Positions 26,515-34,791 of a stretch of DNA of 64,000 nt are shown one piece after another. This DNA is from Marinobacter sp. 2_MG-2023 (lineage in GTDB: Bacteria > Pseudomonadota > Gammaproteobacteria > Pseudomonadales > Oleiphilaceae). Under the pieces are notes generated by a model. It worked only from the letters and a program-made list of their open reading frames with translations, had not been told where the DNA came from and made no database searches. The stretch spans positions 558,001-622,000 of the forward strand of contig NZ_JAUOPH010000004.1 of assembly GCF_030546935.1 (NCBI RefSeq), read 5' to 3'. The position numbers and the translations under genes were made by a program. Positions within the stretch are counted from its first letter, which is position 1, and each line of letters opens with the position of its first letter.

Positions 26515-28861
26515 ACTCCCCCTGAACTCACCTGCTCCGGCACACAGCGCCCGTGGTCTGGCAGGGCACAGCGTCAAACACGACAGTGCCTGGAAGCACG
26601 TCAGTGGCCAGGCCCGCTATATTGATGATATGCCCACACCTGAAGGCATCCTCCATGCAGCCGTGGGCCACAGCGAACAGGCTCATGCCCGCGTAATATC
26701 GATGGATCTGGATGCGGTTCGTCAATACCCCGGGGTGGTAGCCGTGATCACGGCCAAAGACGTGCCAGGTCATCTGGACATAGGTCCGGTTTTTCCGGGC
26801 GATCTGGTTCTGGCTGACGACACCGTTGAATGCATCGGGCAGCCGATATTCGCGGTAGCAGCCACCACTCACGAAGCCGCCCGTAAGGCAGCAAAGCTGG
26901 CGAAGGTCGAATACGAAATCCTGGAAGCGGTAGTCACCGTCACCCAGGCACTTAATGAGGAACTTTTTGTTCGCCCCAGCCAGACGCAACAGCGGGGGCA
27001 ACCGGACCAGGCTCTGGCACAGGCGCCGAACCGCCTCAGCGGAGAACAGTTTGTCGGTGGTCAGGAGCACTTCTACCTGGAGGGCCAGGCGTCGCTGGCC
27101 GAGCCAACCGAAGACAGAGGCATGTTTGTCCATACCTCCAGTCAGCACCCTTCTGAAGTGCAAAAGCTGGTAGCAGAAGTACTGGGGCTGCCCATCCACG
27201 AAGTTCATGCAGAAGTTCGCAGAATGGGCGGAGGCTTTGGCGGCAAGGAAACCCAGGCGGCCCCCGTAGCCTGCATCGCAGCGTTGCTGGCCAACGCCAC
27301 CAACCGGCCGGTGAAATACCGCCTGTCCCGCCCGGACGACATGATCCAGACTGGCAAACGACACGATTTTTACAACACCTACGACATAGGCTTCGACGAC
27401 AACGGCCTGATCCTCGGGGCAGACCTCATGGTTGCCGGGCGCTGCGGCAACTCTCCGGACCTGTCCGATGCCATCGTCGACCGGGCCATGTTCCACGCCG
27501 ACAACGCCTATTACCTGGACCAGGCTCGGGTAACCGGTCACCGCTGCAAGACCCACACGGTGTCCAACACAGCATTCCGGGGATTCGGCGGCCCTCAGGG
27601 CATGATGATCATCGAGCACGCCATGGACGATATTGCCCGCCATCTTGGCCAGGACCCGCTCGACATCCGCAAGCTCAACCTATACCGGCCCGGGCGGGAC
27701 ACCACCCACTACGACCAGACAATTGAGCAGCATGTCCTTCCACAACTTCTCAATAAACTCGAAACCAGTTCCGACTACCGTCAGCGGCGCAGTGACATCA
27801 CGGCCTTTAACCAGTCCAGCCCGATACTTAAGCGCGGCCTGGCCCTGACACCGGTTAAATTCGGTATATCTTTCACCGCCAAACACCTCAACCAGGCGGG
27901 TGCCCTCGTAAACATTTACACAGACGGCAGCATCGAGGTAAATCACGGCGGCACCGAAATGGGGCAAGGGCTTTACATCAAGATAGCCCAGGTTGTCGCA
28001 TCAGCCTTCCAGGTCGACATTGAGCGCGTCAAGGTATCCGCAACCCGTACCGACAAGGTGCCCAATACTTCACCTACCGCTGCATCATCCGGCTCGGATC
28101 TGAACGGCATGGCGGCGCTGGACGCCTGTGAAAAAATCATGGCCGGCCTGACAGAATTTGCGGCCAGTCACTGGTCCGCAGCACAGGAAGACGTGACTTT
28201 CACCGACAACCAGGTGCAAATCAACGATCTGACGATACCTTGGGCAAAGTTTGTCCAGACGGCATACATGAACCGGGTCCCCTTATCCTCATCGGGTTTC
28301 TACGCCACTCCGAAGATCCACTACGACCCCAAGACAGGCACAGGTCATCCCTTTCTTTACTACTCGAATTGCGCAGCCTGTTCCGAAGTGGTGGTGGACA
28401 CCCTGACCGGGGAGTACCGGGTAATGCGCACCGACATCCTTTTTGATGCCGGACGCTCACTGAATCCCGAGATCGATATTGGCCAGATAGAAGGCGGCTT
28501 CGTTCAGGGTATGGGCTGGCTGACGACCGAAGAACTGGTCTACAGCGACGCTGGCAAACTGCTGACCACCGGCCCCGCCACCTACAAGATTCCTGCAGTG
28601 TCGGATTGCCCTCCGGATCTGCGCGTCGCCTTGCTAGAAAACAGCCCGAACCGCGAGGCCACGGTTTTTCATTCCAAAGCCGTGGGCGAACCACCCCTGA
28701 TGCTCGGCATCTCTGTATGGAGCGCCCTTCGTGACGCGGTTTCCAGCATCACCGACTATCGTTTCAGCCCAGCTCTGGATACACCTGCGACGCCAGAACG
28801 GGTTCTGACCGCGGTTACAGCCAGCCAGGCCTGGCACAACCGGCAAAAGGAGACCGCCTGA
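26507..28861 (+). CDS. xdhB: Xanthine dehydrogenase molybdopterin-binding subunit
   Basis: A 784-residue catalytic subunit. MGGGFGGKETQAAPVA, NTAFRGFGGPQGM and GGTEMGQGLYIKI are the cofactor blocks, and KAVGEPPLMLG carries the catalytic glutamate. The enzyme oxidises hypoxanthine to xanthine and xanthine to urate. It is encoded between xdhA and xdhC with overlaps on both sides. This is the bacterial XdhAB form, clearly distinct from the three-subunit hydroxylase at 12346-16008. Confidence 0.95.
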   Translation: MRKLPLNSPAPAHSARGLAGHSVKHDSAWKHVSGQARYIDDMPTPEGILHAAVGHSEQAHARVISMDLDAVRQYPGVVAVITAKDVPGHLDIGPVFPGDLVLADDTVECIGQPIFAVAATTHEAARKAAKLAKVEYEILEAVVTVTQALNEELFVRPSQTQQRGQPDQALAQAPNRLSGEQFVGGQEHFYLEGQASLAEPTEDRGMFVHTSSQHPSEVQKLVAEVLGLPIHEVHAEVRRMGGGFGGKETQAAPVACIAALLANATNRPVKYRLSRPDDMIQTGKRHDFYNTYDIGFDDNGLILGADLMVAGRCGNSPDLSDAIVDRAMFHADNAYYLDQARVTGHRCKTHTVSNTAFRGFGGPQGMMIIEHAMDDIARHLGQDPLDIRKLNLYRPGRDTTHYDQTIEQHVLPQLLNKLETSSDYRQRRSDITAFNQSSPILKRGLALTPVKFGISFTAKHLNQAGALVNIYTDGSIEVNHGGTEMGQGLYIKIAQVVASAFQVDIERVKVSATRTDKVPNTSPTAASSGSDLNGMAALDACEKIMAGLTEFAASHWSAAQEDVTFTDNQVQINDLTIPWAKFVQTAYMNRVPLSSSGFYATPKIHYDPKTGTGHPFLYYSNCAACSEVVVDTLTGEYRVMRTDILFDAGRSLNPEIDIGQIEGGFVQGMGWLTTEELVYSDAGKLLTTGPATYKIPAVSDCPPDLRVALLENSPNREATVFHSKAVGEPPLMLGISVWSALRDAVSSITDYRFSPALDTPATPERVLTAVTASQAWHNRQKETA

Positions 28862-29724
28862 TGGAGAACCGGCTTAACTGGTACCAGGCGGTCGCCCGAT
28901 GTGAACACCACGGCGAACCCTATGTTCTGGTAACGGTTCTTGGAGTAACAGGCTCAGTACCCCGTGAGCCTGCGAGCAAGATGGTGGTCACCGGCGAGCA
29001 AAGCTACGACACCATTGGCGGCGGACACCTGGAATACCGTATCTGCCAGCGGGCCAGGGAGCACCTGGCCAAACAGGATTTCATCAGCGAAATGGCCAAT
29101 TTCCCTCTGGGGGCCAGCCTTGGCCAATGCTGCGGCGGCAGCGTCTCGGTTCTTCTGGAGGCTCACCCGGGGTGCGAACAGGAACTGGTTATTTTTGGCG
29201 CTGGCCATGTCGCCAAGGCTCTGGTGACCATTCTTGGCGGATTACCCTGGCGCGTGACCTGGGTGGATGAGCGCGCCGACCAGTTTCCTGCAGACTGCCC
29301 GGGTAACGTTCGCATGCACCACACGGACGATCCGGCAGGCGATGCGCCCGCCCTGTGTGCGGGCAAACAAGTACTGATCCTGACCCACAATCACCAATTG
29401 GACTTCGAACTCTGCCGCACCTTGTTAACTGAAGGGAGCTGCACTGGCATTGGCCTGATCGGTTCAGACACCAAAGCAGAGCGATTCCGCCAACGGTTGG
29501 ACCACAGAGGCTTCAGCGCAGCCAACATTGGCAGCATCCGCTGCCCCGTCGGACGTACCGATGTGCCTGGAAAACGGCCCATGGAAGTCGCCGTTTCCAT
29601 CAGTGCCGAACTCCTGAGCCTGGCCAACTCACCTGCCCAGGACGCACCTGCTCGCCGAGGCCTGCCCTGGAAGGAACTCAAGGGGCTGATCAAAAACACC
29701 GAGACAGGAGACATACCCGAATGA
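28861..29724 (+). CDS. xdhC: Xanthine dehydrogenase accessory protein
   Basis: A 287-residue XdhC protein. The N-terminal XdhC_CoxI part has LVTVLGVTGSVPREPASKMVV and SLGQCCGGSVSVLLEA. The C-terminal Rossmann part has VIFGAGHVAKALV. It binds and sulfurylates the molybdenum cofactor before insertion in XdhB. The start overlaps the xdhB stop by one base (TGATG) and the end overlaps uraD by four bases. The three-subunit hydroxylase has no dedicated XdhC, so this protein may serve both enzymes. Confidence 0.94.
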   Translation: MENRLNWYQAVARCEHHGEPYVLVTVLGVTGSVPREPASKMVVTGEQSYDTIGGGHLEYRICQRAREHLAKQDFISEMANFPLGASLGQCCGGSVSVLLEAHPGCEQELVIFGAGHVAKALVTILGGLPWRVTWVDERADQFPADCPGNVRMHHTDDPAGDAPALCAGKQVLILTHNHQLDFELCRTLLTEGSCTGIGLIGSDTKAERFRQRLDHRGFSAANIGSIRCPVGRTDVPGKRPMEVAVSISAELLSLANSPAQDAPARRGLPWKELKGLIKNTETGDIPE

Positions 29725-30221
29725 CCGCCGAGACAATCAACACCCTGCCCCGGGATGAAGCCGAAAGCCAACTAAGAAACTGCTGCGCCGCTGAAACCTG
29801 GGTGCAGGGTATGCTGCGAGGCCTGCCCTACTCCAACCAAGAAGCGCTGCTCAGCCAGAGCCGGAAACTCTGGCCAAAACTGAGTGAACAGGATTGGCTT
29901 CAAGCGTTCACCGCTCACCCGAAGATAGGCGATATCAACAGTTTGCGCGCCAAATACGCCAGTACCCGGGCGATGGCCAGCGGCGAACAGGCCGGCGCCC
30001 GACAAGCACCTGAAGAGATTTTGCAACGCCTGAAAACCGGCAACGACGCCTATCTGGAGAAATTCGGGTTCATCTTCATCGTGTGTGCTACCGGCAAATC
30101 TGCTGCGGAAATGCTGGAGCTTCTGGAAGCACGCCTGCCGCGTACCCGAGCCCAGGAAGTAGAAACCGCGGCAGCCGAACAGGCAAAAATTACAGAACTG
30201 CGACTGGAGAAACTGCTATGA
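29721..30221 (+). CDS. uraD: 2-oxo-4-hydroxy-4-carboxy-5-ureidoimidazoline decarboxylase
   Basis: A 166-residue protein of the OHCU decarboxylase family. FTAHPKIGDINSLRAKYAS contains the active-site histidine in the HPKIG motif, and FGFIFIVCATGKSAAEMLELLEARL is the conserved C-terminal block. It makes S-allantoin from the product of HIU hydrolase. It overlaps xdhC by four bases and the HIU hydrolase gene by four, so enzymes for consecutive steps are coupled in translation. Confidence 0.95.
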   Translation: MTAETINTLPRDEAESQLRNCCAAETWVQGMLRGLPYSNQEALLSQSRKLWPKLSEQDWLQAFTAHPKIGDINSLRAKYASTRAMASGEQAGARQAPEEILQRLKTGNDAYLEKFGFIFIVCATGKSAAEMLELLEARLPRTRAQEVETAAAEQAKITELRLEKLL

Positions 30222-30562
30222 GCCAGAAGAGCCCCGTGACCACTCACATTCTTGATCTGGGAGGCGGTAAACCCGCGGCAGGAGTGAGTGTTTCTCTGTA
30301 TCGAGTCACTGAACAAGGCGAAAAATGCCTCGCCAAAGGCATTACCGATGACGACGGGCGCGTGATGAGTTGGTTCGATACACCGATTGAAACCGGTCAC
30401 TACCGCATCCGCTTTGCCACCGGCGCCTGGTACCAGTCCCGTGGGCTGGAAACCTTCTTCCCCGAGGTCTGCCTGGATTTCCGCGTCACTGATCCGGACA
30501 GCCACTACCATGTCCCTCTGCTGCTGAATCAGTGGGGCTTCTCAACCTACCGGGGAAGCTGA
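30218..30562 (+). CDS. uraH: 5-hydroxyisourate hydrolase (transthyretin-like)
   Basis: A 114-residue transthyretin-related protein. It opens TTHILDLGGGKPAAGVSVSLY with the N-terminal active-site histidine, has HYRIRF in the middle, and ends HYHVPLLLNQWGFSTYRGS, the YRGS tail that separates hydrolases from true transthyretins. It lacks a signal peptide, so it acts in the cytoplasm. The ATG at 30218 overlaps the uraD stop; the frame is open upstream, but that part lies within uraD. It converts hydroxyisourate, made by PuuD, into OHCU. Confidence 0.95.
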   Translation: MSQKSPVTTHILDLGGGKPAAGVSVSLYRVTEQGEKCLAKGITDDDGRVMSWFDTPIETGHYRIRFATGAWYQSRGLETFFPEVCLDFRVTDPDSHYHVPLLLNQWGFSTYRGS

Positions 30563-31950
30563 TGACTACCGATCTGGATACCCAACTGCCCAAAGGCTGC
30601 GAAGCGCATCGCGGTGCGGTGCTTCATTTCCTGCAAGACCCCGGGGATGACCCCGAGCCCAGACCAAACAGCCTGGAATATTTCGAGGACGGCCTGCTTA
30701 TCCTGAATCAGGGCAAGGTAGTGGCAACAGGACCGGCCAACGTATGGCTACCCAAACTGCCTGCTGATGCAAAGGTTACCCACTGGCAGGACGGCCTGAT
30801 TGTTCCCGGCTTTATCGACACCCACGTTCACATGCCGCAACTCGGCGTCATGGCCAGCTATGGCACCCAGCTTCTGGATTGGCTGGAAACCTATACATTC
30901 CCTCACGAGGCGCGTTTCAGTGATGGCGACTGGGCACGAACAGAAGCCCGGCGATTCACAGACCTGCTGCTGCGACACGGCACCACATCTGCACTGGTGT
31001 TCTGTACCTCGCACCCGGAGTCGGTTAACGCTTTATTCGAGGCTGCGGAAGCCCATGGCATGGGACTCAGCGCCGGCAAGGTGATGATGGACAGGTACGC
31101 GCCGGAGAACCTGAAAGATACAACCGCCGAAAGCTACAGCGACAGCCTGGCACTGTTGCAAAAGTGGCACCGCCGCGGGCGCCAGCGCTACGCCATCACA
31201 CCTCGCTTTGCCGCAACCTCCACCCCGGAACAGCTGACTCTGGCCGGGAAGCTGGCTGCCGAACACCCGGATGCCATGGTGCAAACCCACTGGGCCGAGA
31301 ATATCGGAGAGATCACCTGGGTTCGTGAGCTATTCCCCGAACGCACGAGTTACCTTGATGTATACGATCATTACGGGCTGCTTGGCGACCATACCGTGCT
31401 GGCTCACGGCATCCATATCAATGATGAAGACCGGCAGCGCCTGGCAGACACAGGGAGCAGCATTGCTTTTTGCCCCACATCCAACACCTTTCTCGGTAGC
31501 GGATTGTTCGATTTCCGCGCTACCCGCGATGCAGACGTATCCGTTGGCCTCGCCTCGGATGTCGGCGGAGGCACCAGCCTTTCAATGCTTGCCACCATGG
31601 CGGAAGCCTACAAGGTATGCCGTCTCCGCGGGCAAACAATGACGCCCTGGCAAGCGTTTTACCTGGCCACACTGGGTAACGCCAGGGTTCTGCACAGGGA
31701 GGAAGAGTGCGGCAACTTCGAGCGAGGGAAGATCGCTGACTTTGTCGTACTAGATCACCGCGCCTCGCCGATGCTTACCATGAAGGAGCCCTTCATCAAC
31801 AACCTTTCGGAAACGCTCTTCAATCTGATGATCCTCGGAGATGACCGTGCCGTGGCCGCAACCATCGTCGCGGGCCAGATTCGATACCAGCGGCCAGCCC
31901 TGACCGGGCCCGGAACATCGTCCACCCATTTTCAAACGCAAGGAGCCTGA
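30562..31950 (+). CDS. guaD: Guanine deaminase
   Basis: A 462-residue amidohydrolase. Zinc ligands are in FIDTHVHMPQLG, VQTHWAEN, LAHGIHIND and ASDVGGGTSLSML, and TPRFAATSTPEQL is the guanine deaminase block. The ATG at 30562 shares its A with the stop of the HIU hydrolase gene (TGATG). It converts guanine to xanthine and so feeds XdhAB. It is followed after three bases by the urate oxidase gene. Confidence 0.95.
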   Translation: MTTDLDTQLPKGCEAHRGAVLHFLQDPGDDPEPRPNSLEYFEDGLLILNQGKVVATGPANVWLPKLPADAKVTHWQDGLIVPGFIDTHVHMPQLGVMASYGTQLLDWLETYTFPHEARFSDGDWARTEARRFTDLLLRHGTTSALVFCTSHPESVNALFEAAEAHGMGLSAGKVMMDRYAPENLKDTTAESYSDSLALLQKWHRRGRQRYAITPRFAATSTPEQLTLAGKLAAEHPDAMVQTHWAENIGEITWVRELFPERTSYLDVYDHYGLLGDHTVLAHGIHINDEDRQRLADTGSSIAFCPTSNTFLGSGLFDFRATRDADVSVGLASDVGGGTSLSMLATMAEAYKVCRLRGQTMTPWQAFYLATLGNARVLHREEECGNFERGKIADFVVLDHRASPMLTMKEPFINNLSETLFNLMILGDDRAVAATIVAGQIRYQRPALTGPGTSSTHFQTQGA

Positions 31951-31953
31951 CCC

Positions 31954-33156
31954 ATGGAAGCTTATCTGAGCGAATGGCTATCCCTTCTCGTTCGCTGGTT
32001 TCACGTTATTGCCGGAGTCGCCTGGATCGGTGCCTCATTCTACTTTGTCTGGCTGGACAACCATCTCCGTGAACCGCCGGAGTGGAAAAAGAAGGAAGGC
32101 ATCAAAGGTGATCTCTGGGCTATCCATGGCGGTGGCATTTATGAAATAGCCAAGTACAAACTCAGCCCCAGGGAAATGCCCAAGGAACTCCACTGGTTCA
32201 AATGGGAAGCCTACTCGACCCTCCTTAGCGGCCTGGCTCTGTTGTTCGTTGTCTACTACATGGGTTCACCGGGCTACCTGATTGATCCGTCGAAAGCCGA
32301 CATCAGCATTGGCACCGCCATTGCGATCGGCCTGAGCACTATTGTCGTAGTGCTGGCCATATACGAAGCACTGATTCGCAGCCCGCTGGCAGACAACGGC
32401 AAGGCTTTTGGTCTGACTCTGTTCGCCATTCTGCTAGTGGCAGACTGGGGCCTGTTCCAGGTATTCACCGGGCGCGGTGCTTACATTCATGTCGGCGCGA
32501 TCATCGGCACCATCATGGTAGCCAACGTCTTCCTCGGGATCGTCCCCTCCCAACGAGCGCTGGTAAAAGCCATCGAGAAAGGCGGCGATCCGGGCGCGAG
32601 GGTTGCCCGCCTGGCCATGCTTGCCAAGCTACGATCGACTCACAACAATTACCTGACCTTGCCGATCCTGTTGATCATGATCAGCAACCATTACCCGTTA
32701 CTGTATGGCCACCCCCATGGTTGGGCCGTTCTTGCAGCCATTGGGTTCATCGCCGCGTTTGCCAGGCATTACTTCAATTTGCGCCACAGGGATATTAACC
32801 AGCCATGGATACTGGTGGTCGCCGCCCTGCTCATCGCAGCTTTGATCTGGGCTATCGCCCCGGCACCGGTTACATCCGAGGCGACCGATGGCCAGGCCGT
32901 GAGCGACGAAACAGCAAGCACCATCATCAGCACTCATTGTGTGGCCTGCCACGCCAGCGCCCCGAGCCATCCGGCATTCCAGTCGCCACCAGCAGGTTTC
33001 ATGTTCGAGGAGCTCTCCCAGCTAACAAGCCACGCGGGCAAGGTTCGCCAGGTTGCTGTTGACTCCCAATACATGCCGCTGGGTAATGTTACCGGCATGT
33101 CTGATGAAGAACGCCAGCAGCTTGGGCAATGGCTTATGAATAACCAACCGGAGTAA
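31954..33156 (+). CDS. puuD: Membrane urate oxidase with C-terminal cytochrome c
   Basis: A 400-residue PuuD-type urate oxidase. The N-terminal part is polytopic and opens with RWFHVIAGVAWIGASFYFVWLDN, the family hallmark, followed by IHGGGIYEIAKYKLSP. A long membrane domain ends near residue 300 (VVAALLIAALIWAIAP). The tail holds a haem motif CVACH near residue 328 and a later methionine in SQYMPLG that could be the second haem ligand. Electrons from urate would thus pass to the respiratory chain rather than directly to oxygen. It is the last gene of the operon that starts at xdhA and is followed by a terminator. Confidence 0.94.
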   Translation: MEAYLSEWLSLLVRWFHVIAGVAWIGASFYFVWLDNHLREPPEWKKKEGIKGDLWAIHGGGIYEIAKYKLSPREMPKELHWFKWEAYSTLLSGLALLFVVYYMGSPGYLIDPSKADISIGTAIAIGLSTIVVVLAIYEALIRSPLADNGKAFGLTLFAILLVADWGLFQVFTGRGAYIHVGAIIGTIMVANVFLGIVPSQRALVKAIEKGGDPGARVARLAMLAKLRSTHNNYLTLPILLIMISNHYPLLYGHPHGWAVLAAIGFIAAFARHYFNLRHRDINQPWILVVAALLIAALIWAIAPAPVTSEATDGQAVSDETASTIISTHCVACHASAPSHPAFQSPPAGFMFEELSQLTSHAGKVRQVAVDSQYMPLGNVTGMSDEERQQLGQWLMNNQPE

Positions 33157-33166
33157 ACGAGCAAAC

Positions 33167-33193
33167 AAAAGGCCTCCAACAGGAGGCCTCTTT
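33167..33193. terminator. Rho-independent terminator between convergent genes
   Basis: AGGCCTCC and GGAGGCCT (33170-33177 and 33182-33189) form a perfect eight-base stem with loop AACA. On the minus strand the stem is followed by TTTGTTTG and on the plus strand by CTTT. It can serve both puuD and the opposing oxygenase. Confidence 0.85.
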
Positions 33194-33215
33194 AGTCAGT
33201 ACTTTTACTTCATGG

Positions 33216-34253
33216 CTATTGCTGTTTTTTCGCTTTGACCGCTTCTTCTGCCGCATCGAAATTCGCCTGGATACGTTGCAGAAGGTAGTCACGAGCGGTA
33301 ATCGGCGGGTATTTCTTCTCAGGGCCCTGAATGACCTGATCCTTATTAGCCTGACAGAAGAACGCCATGCTGTAGCGAGGGCCATTGTAGTCACCCGGCT
33401 TGGGCATCCGTACCCGGTGCAGGGTGGACTTCAAGCGATCATCACTCCAACGCATCAGCATGTCACCAATATTGCAGGTAATGCGATCTTCCTTCGGAGT
33501 AACGGTAAACCATTCGCGCTCATCACCCTTGCCTTCAGCATCCTTACCCGGACTCACCTGCAACCCGCCCTGTTTCTCCTGCTGAAATACCATTGTCAGG
33601 CAGTCAAAATCAGTGTGCGCTCCCGCTCGCCAGATCGACGCATCGGGGATCGTACCTTCCGGCAGCGGCAGGTAATGCAGCAGGCGCAGTGTGCTCTGAT
33701 ACTCTTCCGAACTACGGTCATGGGCATGGGTAAAAAACTCCCGATCGAAACCCAGACGCTCGGCAAAGCAAGACAATACTTTCATACCCAGCAGCCAGGC
33801 TTTGTGCTCGAAATCCAGCATAACCCGATGAAACTCGGGCACTACTGTCTGGTTAGGCCAGAGGTCATCCATATGCGGCAGGGTGATCTGATAAGACTCT
33901 TTGTCGTCCGCCGTTCCGGTGGACGGCCGCACTTGTGATTTGAACTCCCAACCGGAGTTGAGTCCCTTTTTAAGAGGGAAACGCTGTTTCTCAGACTCCG
34001 GCAACGCAAAGAAGCGCTCCGACAGACCAAAAGCCTGCTTGATCAGCGCCAGGTCCAGGCCATGTTCCGAGAGCTGGAAAAAGCCGACTTCCGTCGCGGC
34101 CTTCCACAGCTGATCAGTAATTTCTTCTCGGCGCAGGTCGAAGTCTGTCAGGTCGATCACGGGGACATCACACTCAATTTCCTTACCCATACCACCGAAA
34201 GTGGTTTCCAGGTTCAGCTCTTTGAGGGCGTACTTTTCTTGCGGGTTGTTCAT
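33216..34253 (-). CDS. Isopenicillin N synthase-like Fe(II)/2OG dioxygenase
   Basis: A 345-residue non-haem iron oxygenase. The N-terminal block VPVIDLTDF and ATEVGFFQLSEHG are typical. The iron triad is H and D in GAHTDFDCLTM and H in STLHRVRMP, and RYSMAFF supplies the RxS 2-oxoglutarate motif. The ATG at 34253 has GGAGG four bases ahead; an upstream start at 34301 lacks such a site. It is the third such oxygenase in the window and stands alone, convergent with puuD. The substrate is unknown. A role in purine or related base breakdown is suggested only by position. Confidence 0.9.
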   Translation of the reverse strand: MNNPQEKYALKELNLETTFGGMGKEIECDVPVIDLTDFDLRREEITDQLWKAATEVGFFQLSEHGLDLALIKQAFGLSERFFALPESEKQRFPLKKGLNSGWEFKSQVRPSTGTADDKESYQITLPHMDDLWPNQTVVPEFHRVMLDFEHKAWLLGMKVLSCFAERLGFDREFFTHAHDRSSEEYQSTLRLLHYLPLPEGTIPDASIWRAGAHTDFDCLTMVFQQEKQGGLQVSPGKDAEGKGDEREWFTVTPKEDRITCNIGDMLMRWSDDRLKSTLHRVRMPKPGDYNGPRYSMAFFCQANKDQVIQGPEKKYPPITARDYLLQRIQANFDAAEEAVKAKKQQ

Positions 34254-34325
34254 GGGGCCTCCGGGGCATAATGTCAGCAGATAAACAGTGTTCGGAGGCA
34301 AACTGGCATGAAAACAGGGCGATCA

Positions 34326-34341
34326 GGCAAACTCAGAGCCC
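34326..34341 (-). promoter_or_regulatory. Possible sigma-54-type promoter of the oxygenase gene
   Basis: The minus strand reads GGGCTCTGAGTTTGCC, with GG and TTTGC at correct spacing but several consensus mismatches. The leader to the ATG at 34253 would be about 60 bases. Confidence 0.35.
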
Positions 34342-34650
34342 TAGCCACCAATCACGCCTGTTGCGCATCCGATCAGCGACTGAGCAATGACCCGAAACCC
34401 CTTTTCATCAGAGGATCCCTGACAGCTTCTACTCAGGAGGGCGGGCCATCAATCGGTGACCTGCCCCATACGTCGAACGCAGCAGATTTCATGCCAGCAT
34501 CCTTTGGCAGAAAAACCCTGTCATTTCCTGCCTCAACCGACTTGTCCATCATCGTTCGCACATCCGAAACGAACCAATTCGATGCAAGGGTCAAATTTTT
34601 GCCCCATTTCAGCACTCAATTTCAAAGGGTTTCTGGCCTGAAATACTGAG

Positions 34651-34666
34651 CTGACCATACGGTCAA
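34651..34666. promoter_or_regulatory. RutR-like operator upstream of 8-oxoguanine deaminase
   Basis: CTGACCATACGGTCAA matches the RutR consensus at 12 of 14 positions, equal best in the window. It ends four bases before the -24 region of the promoter at 34671-34686. Confidence 0.6.
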
Positions 34667-34670
34667 TAAA

Positions 34671-34686
34671 TGGAAGGGTTCTTGCA
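34671..34686 (+). promoter_or_regulatory. Sigma-54-type promoter of 8-oxoguanine deaminase
   Basis: TGGAAGGGTTCTTGCA has GG and TTGCA elements at the right spacing. The start would be near 34698, about 94 bases before the start codon. Confidence 0.6.
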
Positions 34687-34791
34687 TTCGGTTCAACACC
34701 AAACACCAGCCAAAGAGTAGAAGCTGTCAGAGGCGCAGCAGATCAACGCCAGCCTCGGGACATTGCTCTCATTAAAATGAAGGAGCAAGCA

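Larger units (their letters stand above)
34419..34730. repeat. 16-base inverted repeat flanking the 8-oxoguanine deaminase promoter
   Basis: CTGACAGCTTCTACTC at 34419-34434 is the exact reverse complement of the 16 bases at 34715-34730. The arms are 280 bases apart and bracket the RutR-like site and the sigma-54-type promoter. The gap 34254-34791 otherwise holds no gene I can support; an open frame at 34308-34649 has no ribosome site or recognisable domain. Confidence 0.6.

Noticed and set aside
26528..27643. Minus-strand open frame of 371 codons opposite xdhB
   Set aside because: Shadow of a high-confidence coding sequence; GC-rich coding DNA often leaves the complementary frame open.
34588..34603. 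Second sigma-54-like element GGGTCAAATTTTTGCC
   Set aside because: Spacing is right but the first base and the -24 box are weaker than the element at 34671-34686, which also sits next to the RutR-like palindrome.
34308..34649. Open frame of 113 codons in the gap before the 8-oxoguanine deaminase gene
   Set aside because: No ribosome site, no recognisable domain, and it runs close to the operator and promoter region; likely chance.
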